Shown in pieces: positions 9,848-19,451 of a DNA stretch of 64,000 nt. This DNA is from Escherichia sp. E4742 (GTDB lineage Bacteria; Pseudomonadota; Gammaproteobacteria; Enterobacterales; Enterobacteriaceae). The position numbers and the translations under genes were made by a program. How positions within the stretch are numbered: position 1 is the first letter of the stretch; the number at the start of each line of letters is the position of its first letter. The stretch is taken from contig NZ_CP040443.1 of assembly GCF_005843885.1 (NCBI RefSeq), forward strand, positions 3,534,001 through 3,598,000. Reading direction: 5' to 3'. The notes under the pieces were generated by a model, which was not told the origin of the DNA, made no database searches, and worked only from the letters and a program-made list of their open reading frames with translations.

Positions 9848-10744
<897 letters not shown>

Positions 10745-10762
10745 TTAAGCACGCGCTTCAAC

Positions 10763-11572
10763 TCACCCCTGCAATATTTTGTCCATCACGCGCCCCGGCA
10801 GCAGGCGCTTAAGCACCATTACCGCCCAGGTCACCAGCGTCACCGGATAGCGCATCTTCGGCTTCTCGCTAATAAAAGCATGGCGCACTTTGGCGACCAC
10901 CGCTTCCGGTCCCAGAGTAAAACGGGCGGCAATACCGGGGTTTTCGACCGGTTGATCGCTTTGCGTCTGGTTGACGTTGTCGGTAAAGCGAGTGCGAATG
11001 GGACCGGGTTCAATCAGGCTGACTTTGATTCCGCTGTGGCGCAGTTCCATGCGCAGCGCGTCTGACCACGCCTCCAGCGCATATTTACTGGCCGCGTAAG
11101 CGCCGCGACCCGGCGTGGAGATTAATCCCATCACCGATGAGGTCATCACAATACGCCCTTCACCGTGCGGCAACATAGCGGGTAAGAGGCGCATGGTGAG
11201 CTGGTGTGCGCCGAAAAAGTTGGCGGAAAACTGCTGTTCCATCTGCGCACGGCTGATGGTGGAAAGGGGGCCATACATGCCGAATCCGGCATTGTTAAAG
11301 ATCCCATACAGACAATTATCGGTCAGGGCGATCACTTTGTCGGCTGCGCGATCAACACTTTCTGGTGAATCCAGATCGATCAACACGCCGGTAAATCCCA
11401 TGCTGTTCATACGCTCAACATCATCCGGTTTCCGGCAACCTGCCAGCACATGAAAACCCTGGCGTTTTAATTCGAGCGCGCTTTCCAGACCAATTCCACT
11501 GGAACATCCGGTAATTAAGACCGATTTTTGCATAACTTTACCTGTCAGGATCTCCGTTGCTTTATGAGTCAT
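10763..11572 (-). CDS. ybbO: YbbO, short-chain dehydrogenase/reductase
   Basis: This 269-residue classical SDR has the nucleotide motif TGCSSGIG near residue 20, NNAG, a Ser-Tyr-x3-Lys active site (YAASK) and a hydrophobic C-terminus. YbbO is described as an NADP(+)-dependent aldehyde reductase. The chosen start overlaps the 3' end of tesA by 11 bp on the same strand. An alternative start at MQKSVLITG would shorten it by 13 residues. Confidence 0.92.
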   Translation of the reverse strand: MTHKATEILTGKVMQKSVLITGCSSGIGLESALELKRQGFHVLAGCRKPDDVERMNSMGFTGVLIDLDSPESVDRAADKVIALTDNCLYGIFNNAGFGMYGPLSTISRAQMEQQFSANFFGAHQLTMRLLPAMLPHGEGRIVMTSSVMGLISTPGRGAYAASKYALEAWSDALRMELRHSGIKVSLIEPGPIRTRFTDNVNQTQSDQPVENPGIAARFTLGPEAVVAKVRHAFISEKPKMRYPVTLVTWAVMVLKRLLPGRVMDKILQG

Positions 11573-12188
11573 GATTTACTAAAGGCTGCAACTGCTTCGC
11601 CATCCAGTCGGCAATAAACGGCTGGGCGTCGCGGTTGGGATGAATACCGTCATCCTGCATCCATTGTGGCTTGAGGTAGACCTCTTCCATAAAAAAGGGC
11701 AGCAGCGGAACATCAAACTCTTTGGCGAGTTTGGGGTAAATGGCGCTAAAGGCTTCATTATAACGGCGACCATAGTTTGCAGGCAGACGTATTTGCATCA
11801 ACAATGGTTCAGCGTTGGCGGCTTTGACATCCTGCAAAATCTGGCGCAGCGTCTGCTCCGTTTGTTGTGGCTGAAAACCACGCAAACCGTCATTGCCGCC
11901 CAGTTCAACCAGCACCCAGCGCGGCTGATGCTGTTTCAGCAGAGCCGGAAGGCGCGCCAGCCCTTGTTGCGAGGTGTCGCCACTGATGCTGGCATTAACT
12001 ACCGACGTTTTACTCTGCCACTTATCATTCAACAAGGCAGGCCAGGCCGCGCTGGCAGACATTCGATACCCGGCGCTCAGGCTATCACCCAGAATCAATA
12101 ACGTGTCCGCTGCGGCGGCACGGAAGGTTAACAGAACCAGGAACAGGAAGGGCAAATGCCAGCGGAAAACATTGTTGAAGTTCATCAT
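11562..12188 (-). CDS. tesA: TesA, periplasmic thioesterase I / lysophospholipase L1
   Basis: This 208-residue SGNH hydrolase is exported by a cleavable signal (mature start at about Asp27, DTLLILGDSLS). Visible catalytic elements are the GDSL-box Ser, the oxyanion Gly/Asn (GGNDG) and the C-terminal DxxH (DGIHPN). It hydrolyses acyl-CoA thioesters, lysophospholipids and some esters. Its start at 12188 overlaps the first 33 bases of the divergent ybbA gene, so the 5' coding ends run head to head. Confidence 0.96.
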   Translation of the reverse strand: MMNFNNVFRWHLPFLFLVLLTFRAAAADTLLILGDSLSAGYRMSASAAWPALLNDKWQSKTSVVNASISGDTSQQGLARLPALLKQHQPRWVLVELGGNDGLRGFQPQQTEQTLRQILQDVKAANAEPLLMQIRLPANYGRRYNEAFSAIYPKLAKEFDVPLLPFFMEEVYLKPQWMQDDGIHPNRDAQPFIADWMAKQLQPLVNHDS

Positions 12189-12842
12189 CTTAAGAAGTCC
12201 GTCGGTCAGGGGGAGCATGAACTCTCCATCCTCACCGGAGTTGAGCTGGTTGTCAAACGCGGCGAAACCATCGCACTGGTGGGCGAGTCAGGGTCGGGTA
12301 AGTCAACCTTGCTGGCGATCCTCGCCGGGCTGGACGACGGCAGCAGTGGTGAAGTGAATCTGGTGGGACAACCGCTACATAATATGGACGAAGAAGCGCG
12401 GGCAAAGTTGCGCGCGAAGCACGTAGGCTTTGTTTTTCAGTCATTTATGTTAATACCTACCCTTAACGCGCTGGAAAACGTCGAGCTTCCGGCGCTGCTG
12501 CGCGGTGAGAGTAGCCTGGAAAGTCGTAACGGGGCGAAAGCCTTGCTCGAACAGTTAGGGCTGGGTAAACGCCTGGATCATCTTCCGGCACAGCTTTCCG
12601 GCGGCGAACAGCAACGAGTGGCGCTGGCGAGAGCCTTTAACGGTCGACCTGATGTGCTGTTTGCCGACGAACCTACCGGCAACCTTGACCGCCAGACGGG
12701 CGATAAAATTGCCGACCTGCTGTTTTCCCTCAACCGTGAGCATGGCACCACGTTGATTATGGTGACCCACGACCTGCAACTGGCGGCACGCTGCGACCGC
12801 TGCTTACGGCTGGTGAACGGGCAGTTGCAGGAGGAAGCATGA
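12156..12842 (+). CDS. ybbA: YbbA, ABC transporter ATPase (LolD/MacB-like)
   Basis: This 228-residue ATPase has Walker A GESGSGKST, signature LSGGEQQR and Walker B LFADEPTGNLD, the last typical of the LolD/MacB class. It pairs with the YbbP permease, whose ATG overlaps its stop by 4 bp. The first 33 bases overlap the divergent tesA start, so its promoter must lie inside tesA. Confidence 0.94.
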   Translation: MPAENIVEVHHLKKSVGQGEHELSILTGVELVVKRGETIALVGESGSGKSTLLAILAGLDDGSSGEVNLVGQPLHNMDEEARAKLRAKHVGFVFQSFMLIPTLNALENVELPALLRGESSLESRNGAKALLEQLGLGKRLDHLPAQLSGGEQQRVALARAFNGRPDVLFADEPTGNLDRQTGDKIADLLFSLNREHGTTLIMVTHDLQLAARCDRCLRLVNGQLQEEA

Positions 12843-15253
12843 TTGCACGTTGGTTCTGGCGCGAATGGCGCTCGCCGTCGCTATTAATTGTCTGGCTGGC
12901 GCTAAGCCTGGCGGTGGCCTGCGTGCTGGCGCTGGGCAATATCAGCGATCGCATGGAGAAAGGTTTAAGCCAGCAAAGCCGCGAGTTTATGGCGGGCGAT
13001 CGGGCGCTGCGCAGTTCGCGCGAAGTGCCGCAAGCGTGGCTGGAGGAAGCGCAAAAGCGCGGCCTGAAAGTCGGCAAGCAGCTGACTTTCGCCACGATGA
13101 CCTTTGCGGGCGACACTCCGCAGCTGGCGAACGTCAAAGCGGTGGATGATATCTACCCGATGTATGGCGATCTGCAAACCAATCCTCCAGGCCTGAAACC
13201 GCAGGCGGGCAGCGTATTGCTGGCCCCACGTCTGATGGCACTCCTTAACCTGAAAACGGGCGACACCATCGACGTGGGCGATGCTACCTTGCGGATTGCC
13301 GGAGAAGTGATTCAGGAACCGGATTCCGGTTTTAACCCCTTCCAGATGGCTCCGCGTCTGATGATGAATCTGGCGGATGTCGATAAAACCGGAGCCGTGC
13401 AGCCGGGGAGTCGGGTCACCTGGCGCTATAAATTCGGCGGCAACGAGAACCAGCTCGACAGCTATGAGAAATGGCTGTTACCCCAGCTTAAACCCGAACA
13501 ACGCTGGTACGGTCTGGAACAGGACGAAGGTGCACTGGGGCGATCGATGGAACGTTCGCAACAATTCCTGCTGCTTTCGGCGCTGCTGACCTTGCTGCTG
13601 GCAGTGGCAGCGGTGGCGGTGGCGATGAATCATTACTGTCGCAGTCGCTACGATCTGGTGGCGATCCTCAAAACGCTGGGGGCAGGGCGAGCGCAATTGC
13701 GTAAGCTGATTGTCGGCCAGTGGTTAATGGTGCTGGTGCTTTCAGCCGTTACCGGTGGCGCGATAGGTCTGTTGTTCGAAAACGTGTTGATGGTGCTGCT
13801 CAAACCTGTTCTGCCCGCCGCGCTGCCGCCTGCCAGCCTCTGGCCGTGGCTGTGGGCGCTCGGCACCATGACGGTCATCTCGCTGCTGGTGGGGCTGCGA
13901 CCGTACCGCCTGTTGCTGGCAACGCAGCCTTTACGCGTATTACGTAATGATGTGGTAGCGAACGTCTGGCCGCTGAAGTTTTATCTGCCGATTGTCACCG
14001 TGGTGGTTGTGCTGCTGCTCGCCGGACTGATGGGCGGCAGTATGCTGCTGTGGGCAGTGCTGGCGGGCGCGGTAGTGCTGGCTTTGCTGTGCGGTGTGCT
14101 GGGCTGGATGTTGCTTAATGTATTACGCAGCATGACGCTGAAATCGCTACCTCTGCGCCTGGCGGTCAGCCGCCTGTTACGCCAGCCGTGGTCAACGTTG
14201 AGCCAGCTTTCGGCATTTTCGCTCTCCTTTATGCTGCTGGCACTGCTACTGGTGCTGCGTGGCGATCTGCTCGACCGCTGGCAGCAGCAGCTACCGCCAG
14301 AAAGCCCGAACTACTTTTTAATCAACATCGCCACGGAACAGGTCACGCCGCTAAAAGCGTTCCTCGCGGAACATCAGATAGTCCCGGAATCATTTTATCC
14401 GGTGGTGCGGGCGCGGCTGACGGCGATTAATGACAAGCCGACAGAAGGCAATGAAGATGAGGCGCTCAACCGCGAACTTAATCTCACCTGGCAAAATACG
14501 CGGCCCGATCATAATCCGATTGTCGCCGGTAACTGGCCGCCAAAAGCCGATGAAGTGTCGATGGAAGAGGGACTGGCGAAACGCTTAAACGTTGCCCTCG
14601 GGGATACCGTGACTTTTATGGGCGATACCCAGGAGTTTCGCGCCAAAGTAACCAGCCTGCGCAAAGTGGACTGGGAAAGCCTGCGGCCTAATTTCTATTT
14701 TATTTTCCCGGAAGGGGCATTGGACGGGCAGCCGCAGAGCTGGCTCACCAGTTTCCGCTGGGAGAACGGCAACGGCATGTTGACGCAACTCAACCGCCAG
14801 TTCCCGACCATTAGCCTGTTAGACATTGGCGCGATTTTAAAACAGGTCGGTCAGGTGCTGGAGCAGGTAAGTCGGGCGCTGGAAGTGATGGTGGTGCTGG
14901 TCACCGCCTGCGGTATGTTGTTGTTGCTGGCTCAGGTGCAGGTGGGAATGCGTCAGCGTCATCAGGAGCTGGTGGTGTGGCGCACACTCGGTGCGGGGAA
15001 AAAACTGCTGCGGATGACATTGTGGTGTGAGTTCGCCATGCTTGGGTTTGTTTCCGGCCTGGTGGCCGCAATTGGTGCGGAAACGGCGCTGGCAGTGTTG
15101 CAGGCGAAAGTGTTCGACTTCCCGTGGGAACCAGACTGGCGATTGTGGATTGTGCTGCCGTGCAGCGGTGCACTGCTGCTGTCGCTTTGCGGCGGCTGGC
15201 TGGGCGCGAGACTGGTTAAGGGGAAGGCGCTGTTCAGGCAGTTTGCGGGGTGA
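12839..15253 (+). CDS. ybbP: YbbP, large FtsX-like ABC permease
   Basis: This 804-residue protein has an N-terminal transmembrane helix, a periplasmic domain and two FtsX-type membrane blocks (about 240-420 and 680-800), an arrangement like LolCE-type type VII ABC systems. With YbbA it probably does mechanotransmission or substrate extraction at the inner membrane; its substrate is not established. A strong Rho-independent terminator follows. In K-12 the next gene is rhsD; here it is the Hcp-lipase fusion. Confidence 0.94.
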   Translation: MIARWFWREWRSPSLLIVWLALSLAVACVLALGNISDRMEKGLSQQSREFMAGDRALRSSREVPQAWLEEAQKRGLKVGKQLTFATMTFAGDTPQLANVKAVDDIYPMYGDLQTNPPGLKPQAGSVLLAPRLMALLNLKTGDTIDVGDATLRIAGEVIQEPDSGFNPFQMAPRLMMNLADVDKTGAVQPGSRVTWRYKFGGNENQLDSYEKWLLPQLKPEQRWYGLEQDEGALGRSMERSQQFLLLSALLTLLLAVAAVAVAMNHYCRSRYDLVAILKTLGAGRAQLRKLIVGQWLMVLVLSAVTGGAIGLLFENVLMVLLKPVLPAALPPASLWPWLWALGTMTVISLLVGLRPYRLLLATQPLRVLRNDVVANVWPLKFYLPIVTVVVVLLLAGLMGGSMLLWAVLAGAVVLALLCGVLGWMLLNVLRSMTLKSLPLRLAVSRLLRQPWSTLSQLSAFSLSFMLLALLLVLRGDLLDRWQQQLPPESPNYFLINIATEQVTPLKAFLAEHQIVPESFYPVVRARLTAINDKPTEGNEDEALNRELNLTWQNTRPDHNPIVAGNWPPKADEVSMEEGLAKRLNVALGDTVTFMGDTQEFRAKVTSLRKVDWESLRPNFYFIFPEGALDGQPQSWLTSFRWENGNGMLTQLNRQFPTISLLDIGAILKQVGQVLEQVSRALEVMVVLVTACGMLLLLAQVQVGMRQRHQELVVWRTLGAGKKLLRMTLWCEFAMLGFVSGLVAAIGAETALAVLQAKVFDFPWEPDWRLWIVLPCSGALLLSLCGGWLGARLVKGKALFRQFAG

Positions 15254-15260
15254 AGTGATA

Positions 15261-15300
15261 AAGCCGTTTATTTCTACCTGGTAGATAAACGGCTTTTTTA
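15261..15300 (+). terminator. Rho-independent terminator after ybbP
   Basis: A perfect 11-bp stem, AAGCCGTTTAT (15261-15271) with ATAAACGGCTT (15285-15295), encloses a 13-nt loop and is followed by a T-run at 15294-15299. Confidence 0.92.
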
Positions 15301-15442
15301 TTAGTGCATCACGTAATTGAAAATTATATTGGTAATTTATAAAAACTTGTTATACCCAAACATTAATTAATATACAGTGCTGAACGAGATGATTATTAAG
15401 TTTATATTATATAATTAAAATCTATGGAATGGGTATAATCAT
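15301..15442. other. A+T-rich boundary with 9-bp inverted repeat
   Basis: The sequence becomes abruptly A+T-rich after the ybbP terminator. TTATACCCA (15350-15358) and TGGGTATAA (15430-15438) are exact inverted repeats flanking 71 bases, the second arm ending four bases before the effector ATG. It could be a regulatory site or the scar of an insertion; no transposase is present. Confidence 0.4.
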
Positions 15443-17446
15443 ATGAGCGACATTATATATCTACGCATTACAGGGGAACTACAGGGTGATATTTCTGCAG
15501 AATGTGGGACGCAGGCCTCTGTCGGGAATCGGTATCAACAGGGACATGAGGAAGAAATATTTGTTTTTAGTTTTCAGGGGGCAGTAAGTAACACAGGATT
15601 TGGCATTAATCATCAAACGATACAATTTTGTAAAATTCTAGATAAAAGCTCACCGTTGCTGATGAGCTGCATTAATAATAACGAGCGATGCCGTTTTGAG
15701 TTCGATTTTTATCGTATTAATAAATATGGAAAATGGGAAAGGTATTATTATATTGAAGTCCGTGGTGCGACGTTAAGTCAAAATCAGATTATAATAAAAC
15801 AAAATGAACTTGACTATCAATATATAACGATACACTACGAATATATCTACTGTAAGCATCTTACAGCCAATACAGAATTTAGCTATTTACTCACACCTGA
15901 AAATTATAATCGCCTTTTCCCACCGACGCTCTTATCTGTCGAGGAAAAACCAGTAATACCGCCTAAACGAGAAATTATCCTCACCATTGGCGTATTCTTT
16001 GATGGCACAGGTAACAATTTAACCAATACGAATTTACGTATGAGTTTGTGCCAACCTGAAACCTATGGTCTGGATGTCCAGGATTTGGCCTCGTTTAATA
16101 AACAATGTATGAGCAAGCAGGGTAAAACGGGATCAGGTGTACAGAGCTATTTGAATTACTATACGAATATTCATTGGTTGAATAAGTTGTACCATAAAAA
16201 TTCAGAAATAAATGCGGATTCAGTCAATGTTCAACGTGAAATTTATATTGAAGGGATAGGTACTGAAAATAATAAAGCAGATTCTCTGGTGGGAATGGGG
16301 CTGGGAAATAATGATACTGGGGTAATTGCTAAAACTGATCGTGCGATATCACTGCTTCATAAAACACTAGCTAAGATTATTTTTGATTTAAAAGAGAATA
16401 AACTAGTAATTAAGCGTCTACAGTTTGACGTATTTGGCTTTAGTCGTGGTGCAGCAGCCGCACGGCATTTTACTAATCGCGTATTTGAGCGTGATCCGGT
16501 ACTGATTAAAACCATCGCGACGGCATTTCAGTCAGTTGAATATTTAGGTAAGCCTTCCGGGGAAGTGCAATTTTTAGGTATTTTTGACACAGTTGCAGCC
16601 ATCGGAGGGCTGATGGATGGTTTTGACCCTCATGATGGTAATAACCTTTCGGTGAAAGTGAAGTTGCCGCCAGGTGTGGCCAAACATGTATTCCAGCTCA
16701 CAGCCATGAACGAATGCCGCTATAACTTTTGCCTCAACAGCATAAAGGAAAGCTGGCCAGAATTAAGTTTCCCTGGATCACATGCTGATATTGGTGGTGG
16801 TTATGACCCACTGGAAGATGAGTACCTGTTTTTAAGTCGCCCGGCAATTGAAACGGTACTGGGAAATGTGCCGGTGGAAGCAACAAGCGCATATCAAAAA
16901 GCAGCACAGCAGGCAGAGTTATTGTGGCGCTATTCAACGCTGGCTCCGATTCTGCCTTCTGGTGTCCTGAAAATTGAATCCAATATTGATGAAATAGCGT
17001 CGCCTGACCACTTAGGTAATGTGAGAAAACGGGTCGCTGCAGCGGTGACATTTCGCAGAACTATCACCAATGACTGGTCAAAGATTGCGTTAAGAGTAAT
17101 GTATGAAGTCGCTAAAGAGGCGGGGGTGGTATTTGATGCCATTTCTATTGCTGATACGGAATTAAAATTTCCCAGTGATTTAAAGGTAATATGTGAAAAA
17201 GCGATTTCTCAGGGTAAATCCGCTCTCTTGTGTACAGCGCCGATACCTTTTTCTGATGATGAGCTTAAAATCATTGGAAAATATATACACTGCTCTTCCA
17301 ATTGGAATACCGTTGATTATCGATTGAAAAATAAAGTATCTACTGCGGTATCATCGTTTAAAGCGTTTAGTTTTGTGAATCGGCCGGATGAAAATTGGAA
17401 CAGGACTATATACGATATGCAAGGGAATAAACAAAATGGAATTTAA
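15443..17446 (+). CDS. Hcp-Tle1 fusion: predicted type VI secretion phospholipase effector
   Basis: This 667-residue protein joins two domains. Residues 1 to about 155 are Hcp-like (N-terminal IIYLRITGELQG, then NRYQQGHEEEI and DKSSPLL, as in E. coli Hcp). From about 176 to the end it is a DUF2235/Tle1 alpha/beta hydrolase. Visible elements are GVFFDGTGNN (183-192), the nucleophile motif G-F-S334-R-G336, a FDTVAAIG segment and the SHADIGGGY segment with Asp449. Tle1 enzymes are phospholipases delivered to the periplasm of target cells. The Hcp part would carry the lipase within or as part of the T6SS tube; Hcp proteins with C-terminal toxin extensions are known. No vgrG or tube genes are nearby, so the secretion machine must be elsewhere. 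The gene lies where K-12 has rhsD, and four immunity-like genes follow. Confidence 0.85.
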   Translation: MSDIIYLRITGELQGDISAECGTQASVGNRYQQGHEEEIFVFSFQGAVSNTGFGINHQTIQFCKILDKSSPLLMSCINNNERCRFEFDFYRINKYGKWERYYYIEVRGATLSQNQIIIKQNELDYQYITIHYEYIYCKHLTANTEFSYLLTPENYNRLFPPTLLSVEEKPVIPPKREIILTIGVFFDGTGNNLTNTNLRMSLCQPETYGLDVQDLASFNKQCMSKQGKTGSGVQSYLNYYTNIHWLNKLYHKNSEINADSVNVQREIYIEGIGTENNKADSLVGMGLGNNDTGVIAKTDRAISLLHKTLAKIIFDLKENKLVIKRLQFDVFGFSRGAAAARHFTNRVFERDPVLIKTIATAFQSVEYLGKPSGEVQFLGIFDTVAAIGGLMDGFDPHDGNNLSVKVKLPPGVAKHVFQLTAMNECRYNFCLNSIKESWPELSFPGSHADIGGGYDPLEDEYLFLSRPAIETVLGNVPVEATSAYQKAAQQAELLWRYSTLAPILPSGVLKIESNIDEIASPDHLGNVRKRVAAAVTFRRTITNDWSKIALRVMYEVAKEAGVVFDAISIADTELKFPSDLKVICEKAISQGKSALLCTAPIPFSDDELKIIGKYIHCSSNWNTVDYRLKNKVSTAVSSFKAFSFVNRPDENWNRTIYDMQGNKQNGI

Positions 17447-18095
17447 TATAAAGTCACTGTTTGTTATTACGTGTATGATTCTTAACTTTAACGCAGCAGC
17501 GAAAGAAAAAATATCGCTACTCGCACCCTATGATGAGTGGTATTTCAATTTTTTCCACCCTAATTCCTTGCCAGCAGAAGTTACCTATGTGGAATTATTG
17601 GATACCGATGGCATCTATTATCAGTTCAGAACGCTGGCCAGTACTAATGCCAGTCCAGGAAGCGTGGGACAATGGAGCGAGAAAGTATCGGGGATGTCGT
17701 CAGTTTTTAATAAAGCCAAAAATCCCCCGATGTCTATCCATTTCTGCTGGGACTCAGTGATTGATAAAAAAGTGTATGAAACCTGGATAACACTGGCTGG
17801 AGAAGTCTGGAAATTGATGCTCACACCTTATTCACCACCAGACGGTGGCAGTGAAAAGTATTATCTGCGGTATCTGTTAATCGGTCTGGCTCCGGAAGGA
17901 AAAATAGGAGTATGGCTGGATAAACCTAATAAACCCAATATTCGCCTGACGGATAAGCAGATTCTGATAGAAACAGTTTCAGGTGAAAAAATGGAGATGT
18001 GTAAAGGAATTACCCGGCATGATTTTTCTCTTGGAGACGATGAATATGTTCTTGAGTTTATCAAAGATAAAAAATATCCCTACGGTAACTGGTAA
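17436..18095 (+). CDS. Putative lipase immunity protein, copy 1
   Basis: This 219-residue exported protein starts at the ATG at 17436, which overlaps the effector's last 11 bases and gives a clean Sec signal (MEFNIKS to AAAKEK). The mature part begins KEKISLLAPYDEWYF and ends IKDKKYPYGNW. It resembles DUF2931-type Tli1 immunity proteins by the CWDSVIDKKVYETWI pattern (moderate confidence). A periplasmic location fits protection against a Tle1 phospholipase. Its signal peptide differs from those of copies 2-4. Its variable middle (LASTNASPGSVGQWSEK) is the same as in copy 4, and its C-terminal block (GITRHDFSLGDDEYVLEF) is the same as in copy 3. Confidence 0.75.
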   Translation: MEFNIKSLFVITCMILNFNAAAKEKISLLAPYDEWYFNFFHPNSLPAEVTYVELLDTDGIYYQFRTLASTNASPGSVGQWSEKVSGMSSVFNKAKNPPMSIHFCWDSVIDKKVYETWITLAGEVWKLMLTPYSPPDGGSEKYYLRYLLIGLAPEGKIGVWLDKPNKPNIRLTDKQILIETVSGEKMEMCKGITRHDFSLGDDEYVLEFIKDKKYPYGNW

Positions 18096-18101
18096 GCAAC
18101 A

Positions 18102-18770
18102 GTGAAAATAACAGCTAAAATAATTTATATATTAACCATTGCGTTAATGATATCCGGAGCAGTCCAGACAGCAGCGAAAGAAAAAATATCGCTTCTTGCA
18201 CCCTATGATGAGTGGTATTTCCTTTTTTTCTACCCTAATGCGCTACCGGCACGAGTTACCTATGTAGAACTATTGGACACTGATGGTATCTATTATCAGT
18301 TCAGAACGCTGGATGCTACCGCTCCGAGTTCCACAACTATTGATCAATGGAGAGATAATCTTCGGGTTGGGGTGTTATCATTCAATAAAGCCAAAAATCC
18401 TCCTATGTCTATCCATTTTTGCTGGGACTCAGTGATTGATAAAAAAGTGTATGAAACCTGGATAACGCTGGCGGGAGAAGTCTGGAAATTGATGCTCACA
18501 CCTTATTCACCACCTGGTGGTGGCAGTGAAAAGTATTATCTGCGGTATCTGTTAATCGGGCTGGCTCCGGAAGGAAAAGTACGCGTATGGCTGACGAAAC
18601 CTGACAAACCCAATATTCGCCTGACGGATAAGCAGATTCTGATAGAAACGGTTTCAGGTGAAAAAATGGAAATGTGTAACGGCCGAAGTGCCTATAAACA
18701 TGGGTATTCTTATCCGGAAAGTACAAAAAACTTTATCAAAGATAAAAAATATCCCTACGGTAACTGGTAA
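18102..18770 (+). CDS. Putative lipase immunity protein, copy 2
   Basis: This 222-residue paralogue starts at GTG, six bases after the stop of copy 1. The signal peptide (VKITAKIIYILTIALM to QTAAKEK) is shared with copies 3 and 4. The middle is unique to this copy (DATAPSSTTIDQWRDN), while the C-terminal block (YKHGYSYPESTKNF) matches copy 4. The invariant CWDSVIDKKVYETWITLAG core and the YPYGNW end are retained. The GTG start and lack of a spacer imply translation coupled to the preceding gene. Confidence 0.72.
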   Translation: MKITAKIIYILTIALMISGAVQTAAKEKISLLAPYDEWYFLFFYPNALPARVTYVELLDTDGIYYQFRTLDATAPSSTTIDQWRDNLRVGVLSFNKAKNPPMSIHFCWDSVIDKKVYETWITLAGEVWKLMLTPYSPPGGGSEKYYLRYLLIGLAPEGKVRVWLTKPDKPNIRLTDKQILIETVSGEKMEMCNGRSAYKHGYSYPESTKNFIKDKKYPYGNW

Positions 18771-18776
18771 GCAACA

Positions 18777-19445
18777 GTGAAAATAATAGCTAAAATAATT
18801 TATAGATTAACCATTGCGTTAATGATATCCGGAGCAGTCCAGACAGCAGCGAAAGAAAAAATATCGCTGCTTGCACCCTATGATGAGTGGTATTTCAATT
18901 TTTTTTACCCTAATGCACTACCTGCACAAGTTACCTATGTGGAATTATTGGATACTGATGGCATCTATTATCAGTTCAGAACGCTGGATGGCACTATCCC
19001 TGTGTCAACAACAATAGGACAATGGCAGGAAAATCTTAGTGGTGGAATGACGGCATTCAATCATGCCAAAAATCCCCCAATGTCTATCCATTTCTGCTGG
19101 GACTCAGTGATTGATAAAAAAGTGTATGAAACCTGGATAACGCTAGCGGGAGATGTCTGGAAATTGATGCTCACACCTTATTCATCACCAGGTGATAGCA
19201 GTGAAAAGTATTATCTGCGGTATCTGTTAATCGGTCTGGCTCCGGAAGGAAAAATACGGGTATGGCTGGAGAAGCCTGACAAACCCAATATTCGCCTGAC
19301 AGATAAGCAGATTCTGATAGAAACAGTTTCAGGTGAAAAAATGGAGATGTGTAAAGGAATTACCCGGCATGATTTTTCTCTTGGAGACGATGAATATGTT
19401 CTTGAGTTTATCAAAGATAAAAAATATCCCTACGGTAACTGGTAA
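18777..19445 (+). CDS. Putative lipase immunity protein, copy 3
   Basis: This 222-residue paralogue has a GTG start six bases after copy 2. It has the common signal peptide, a middle segment of its own (DGTIPVSTTIGQWQENLSGG) and the GITRHDFSLGDDEYVLEF C-terminal block of copy 1. Small differences (SSPGDSS where the others have SPP(D/G)GGS) are also unique. It is intact and presumably co-translated with its neighbours. Confidence 0.72.
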   Translation: MKIIAKIIYRLTIALMISGAVQTAAKEKISLLAPYDEWYFNFFYPNALPAQVTYVELLDTDGIYYQFRTLDGTIPVSTTIGQWQENLSGGMTAFNHAKNPPMSIHFCWDSVIDKKVYETWITLAGDVWKLMLTPYSSPGDSSEKYYLRYLLIGLAPEGKIRVWLEKPDKPNIRLTDKQILIETVSGEKMEMCKGITRHDFSLGDDEYVLEFIKDKKYPYGNW

Positions 19446-19451
19446 GCAACA

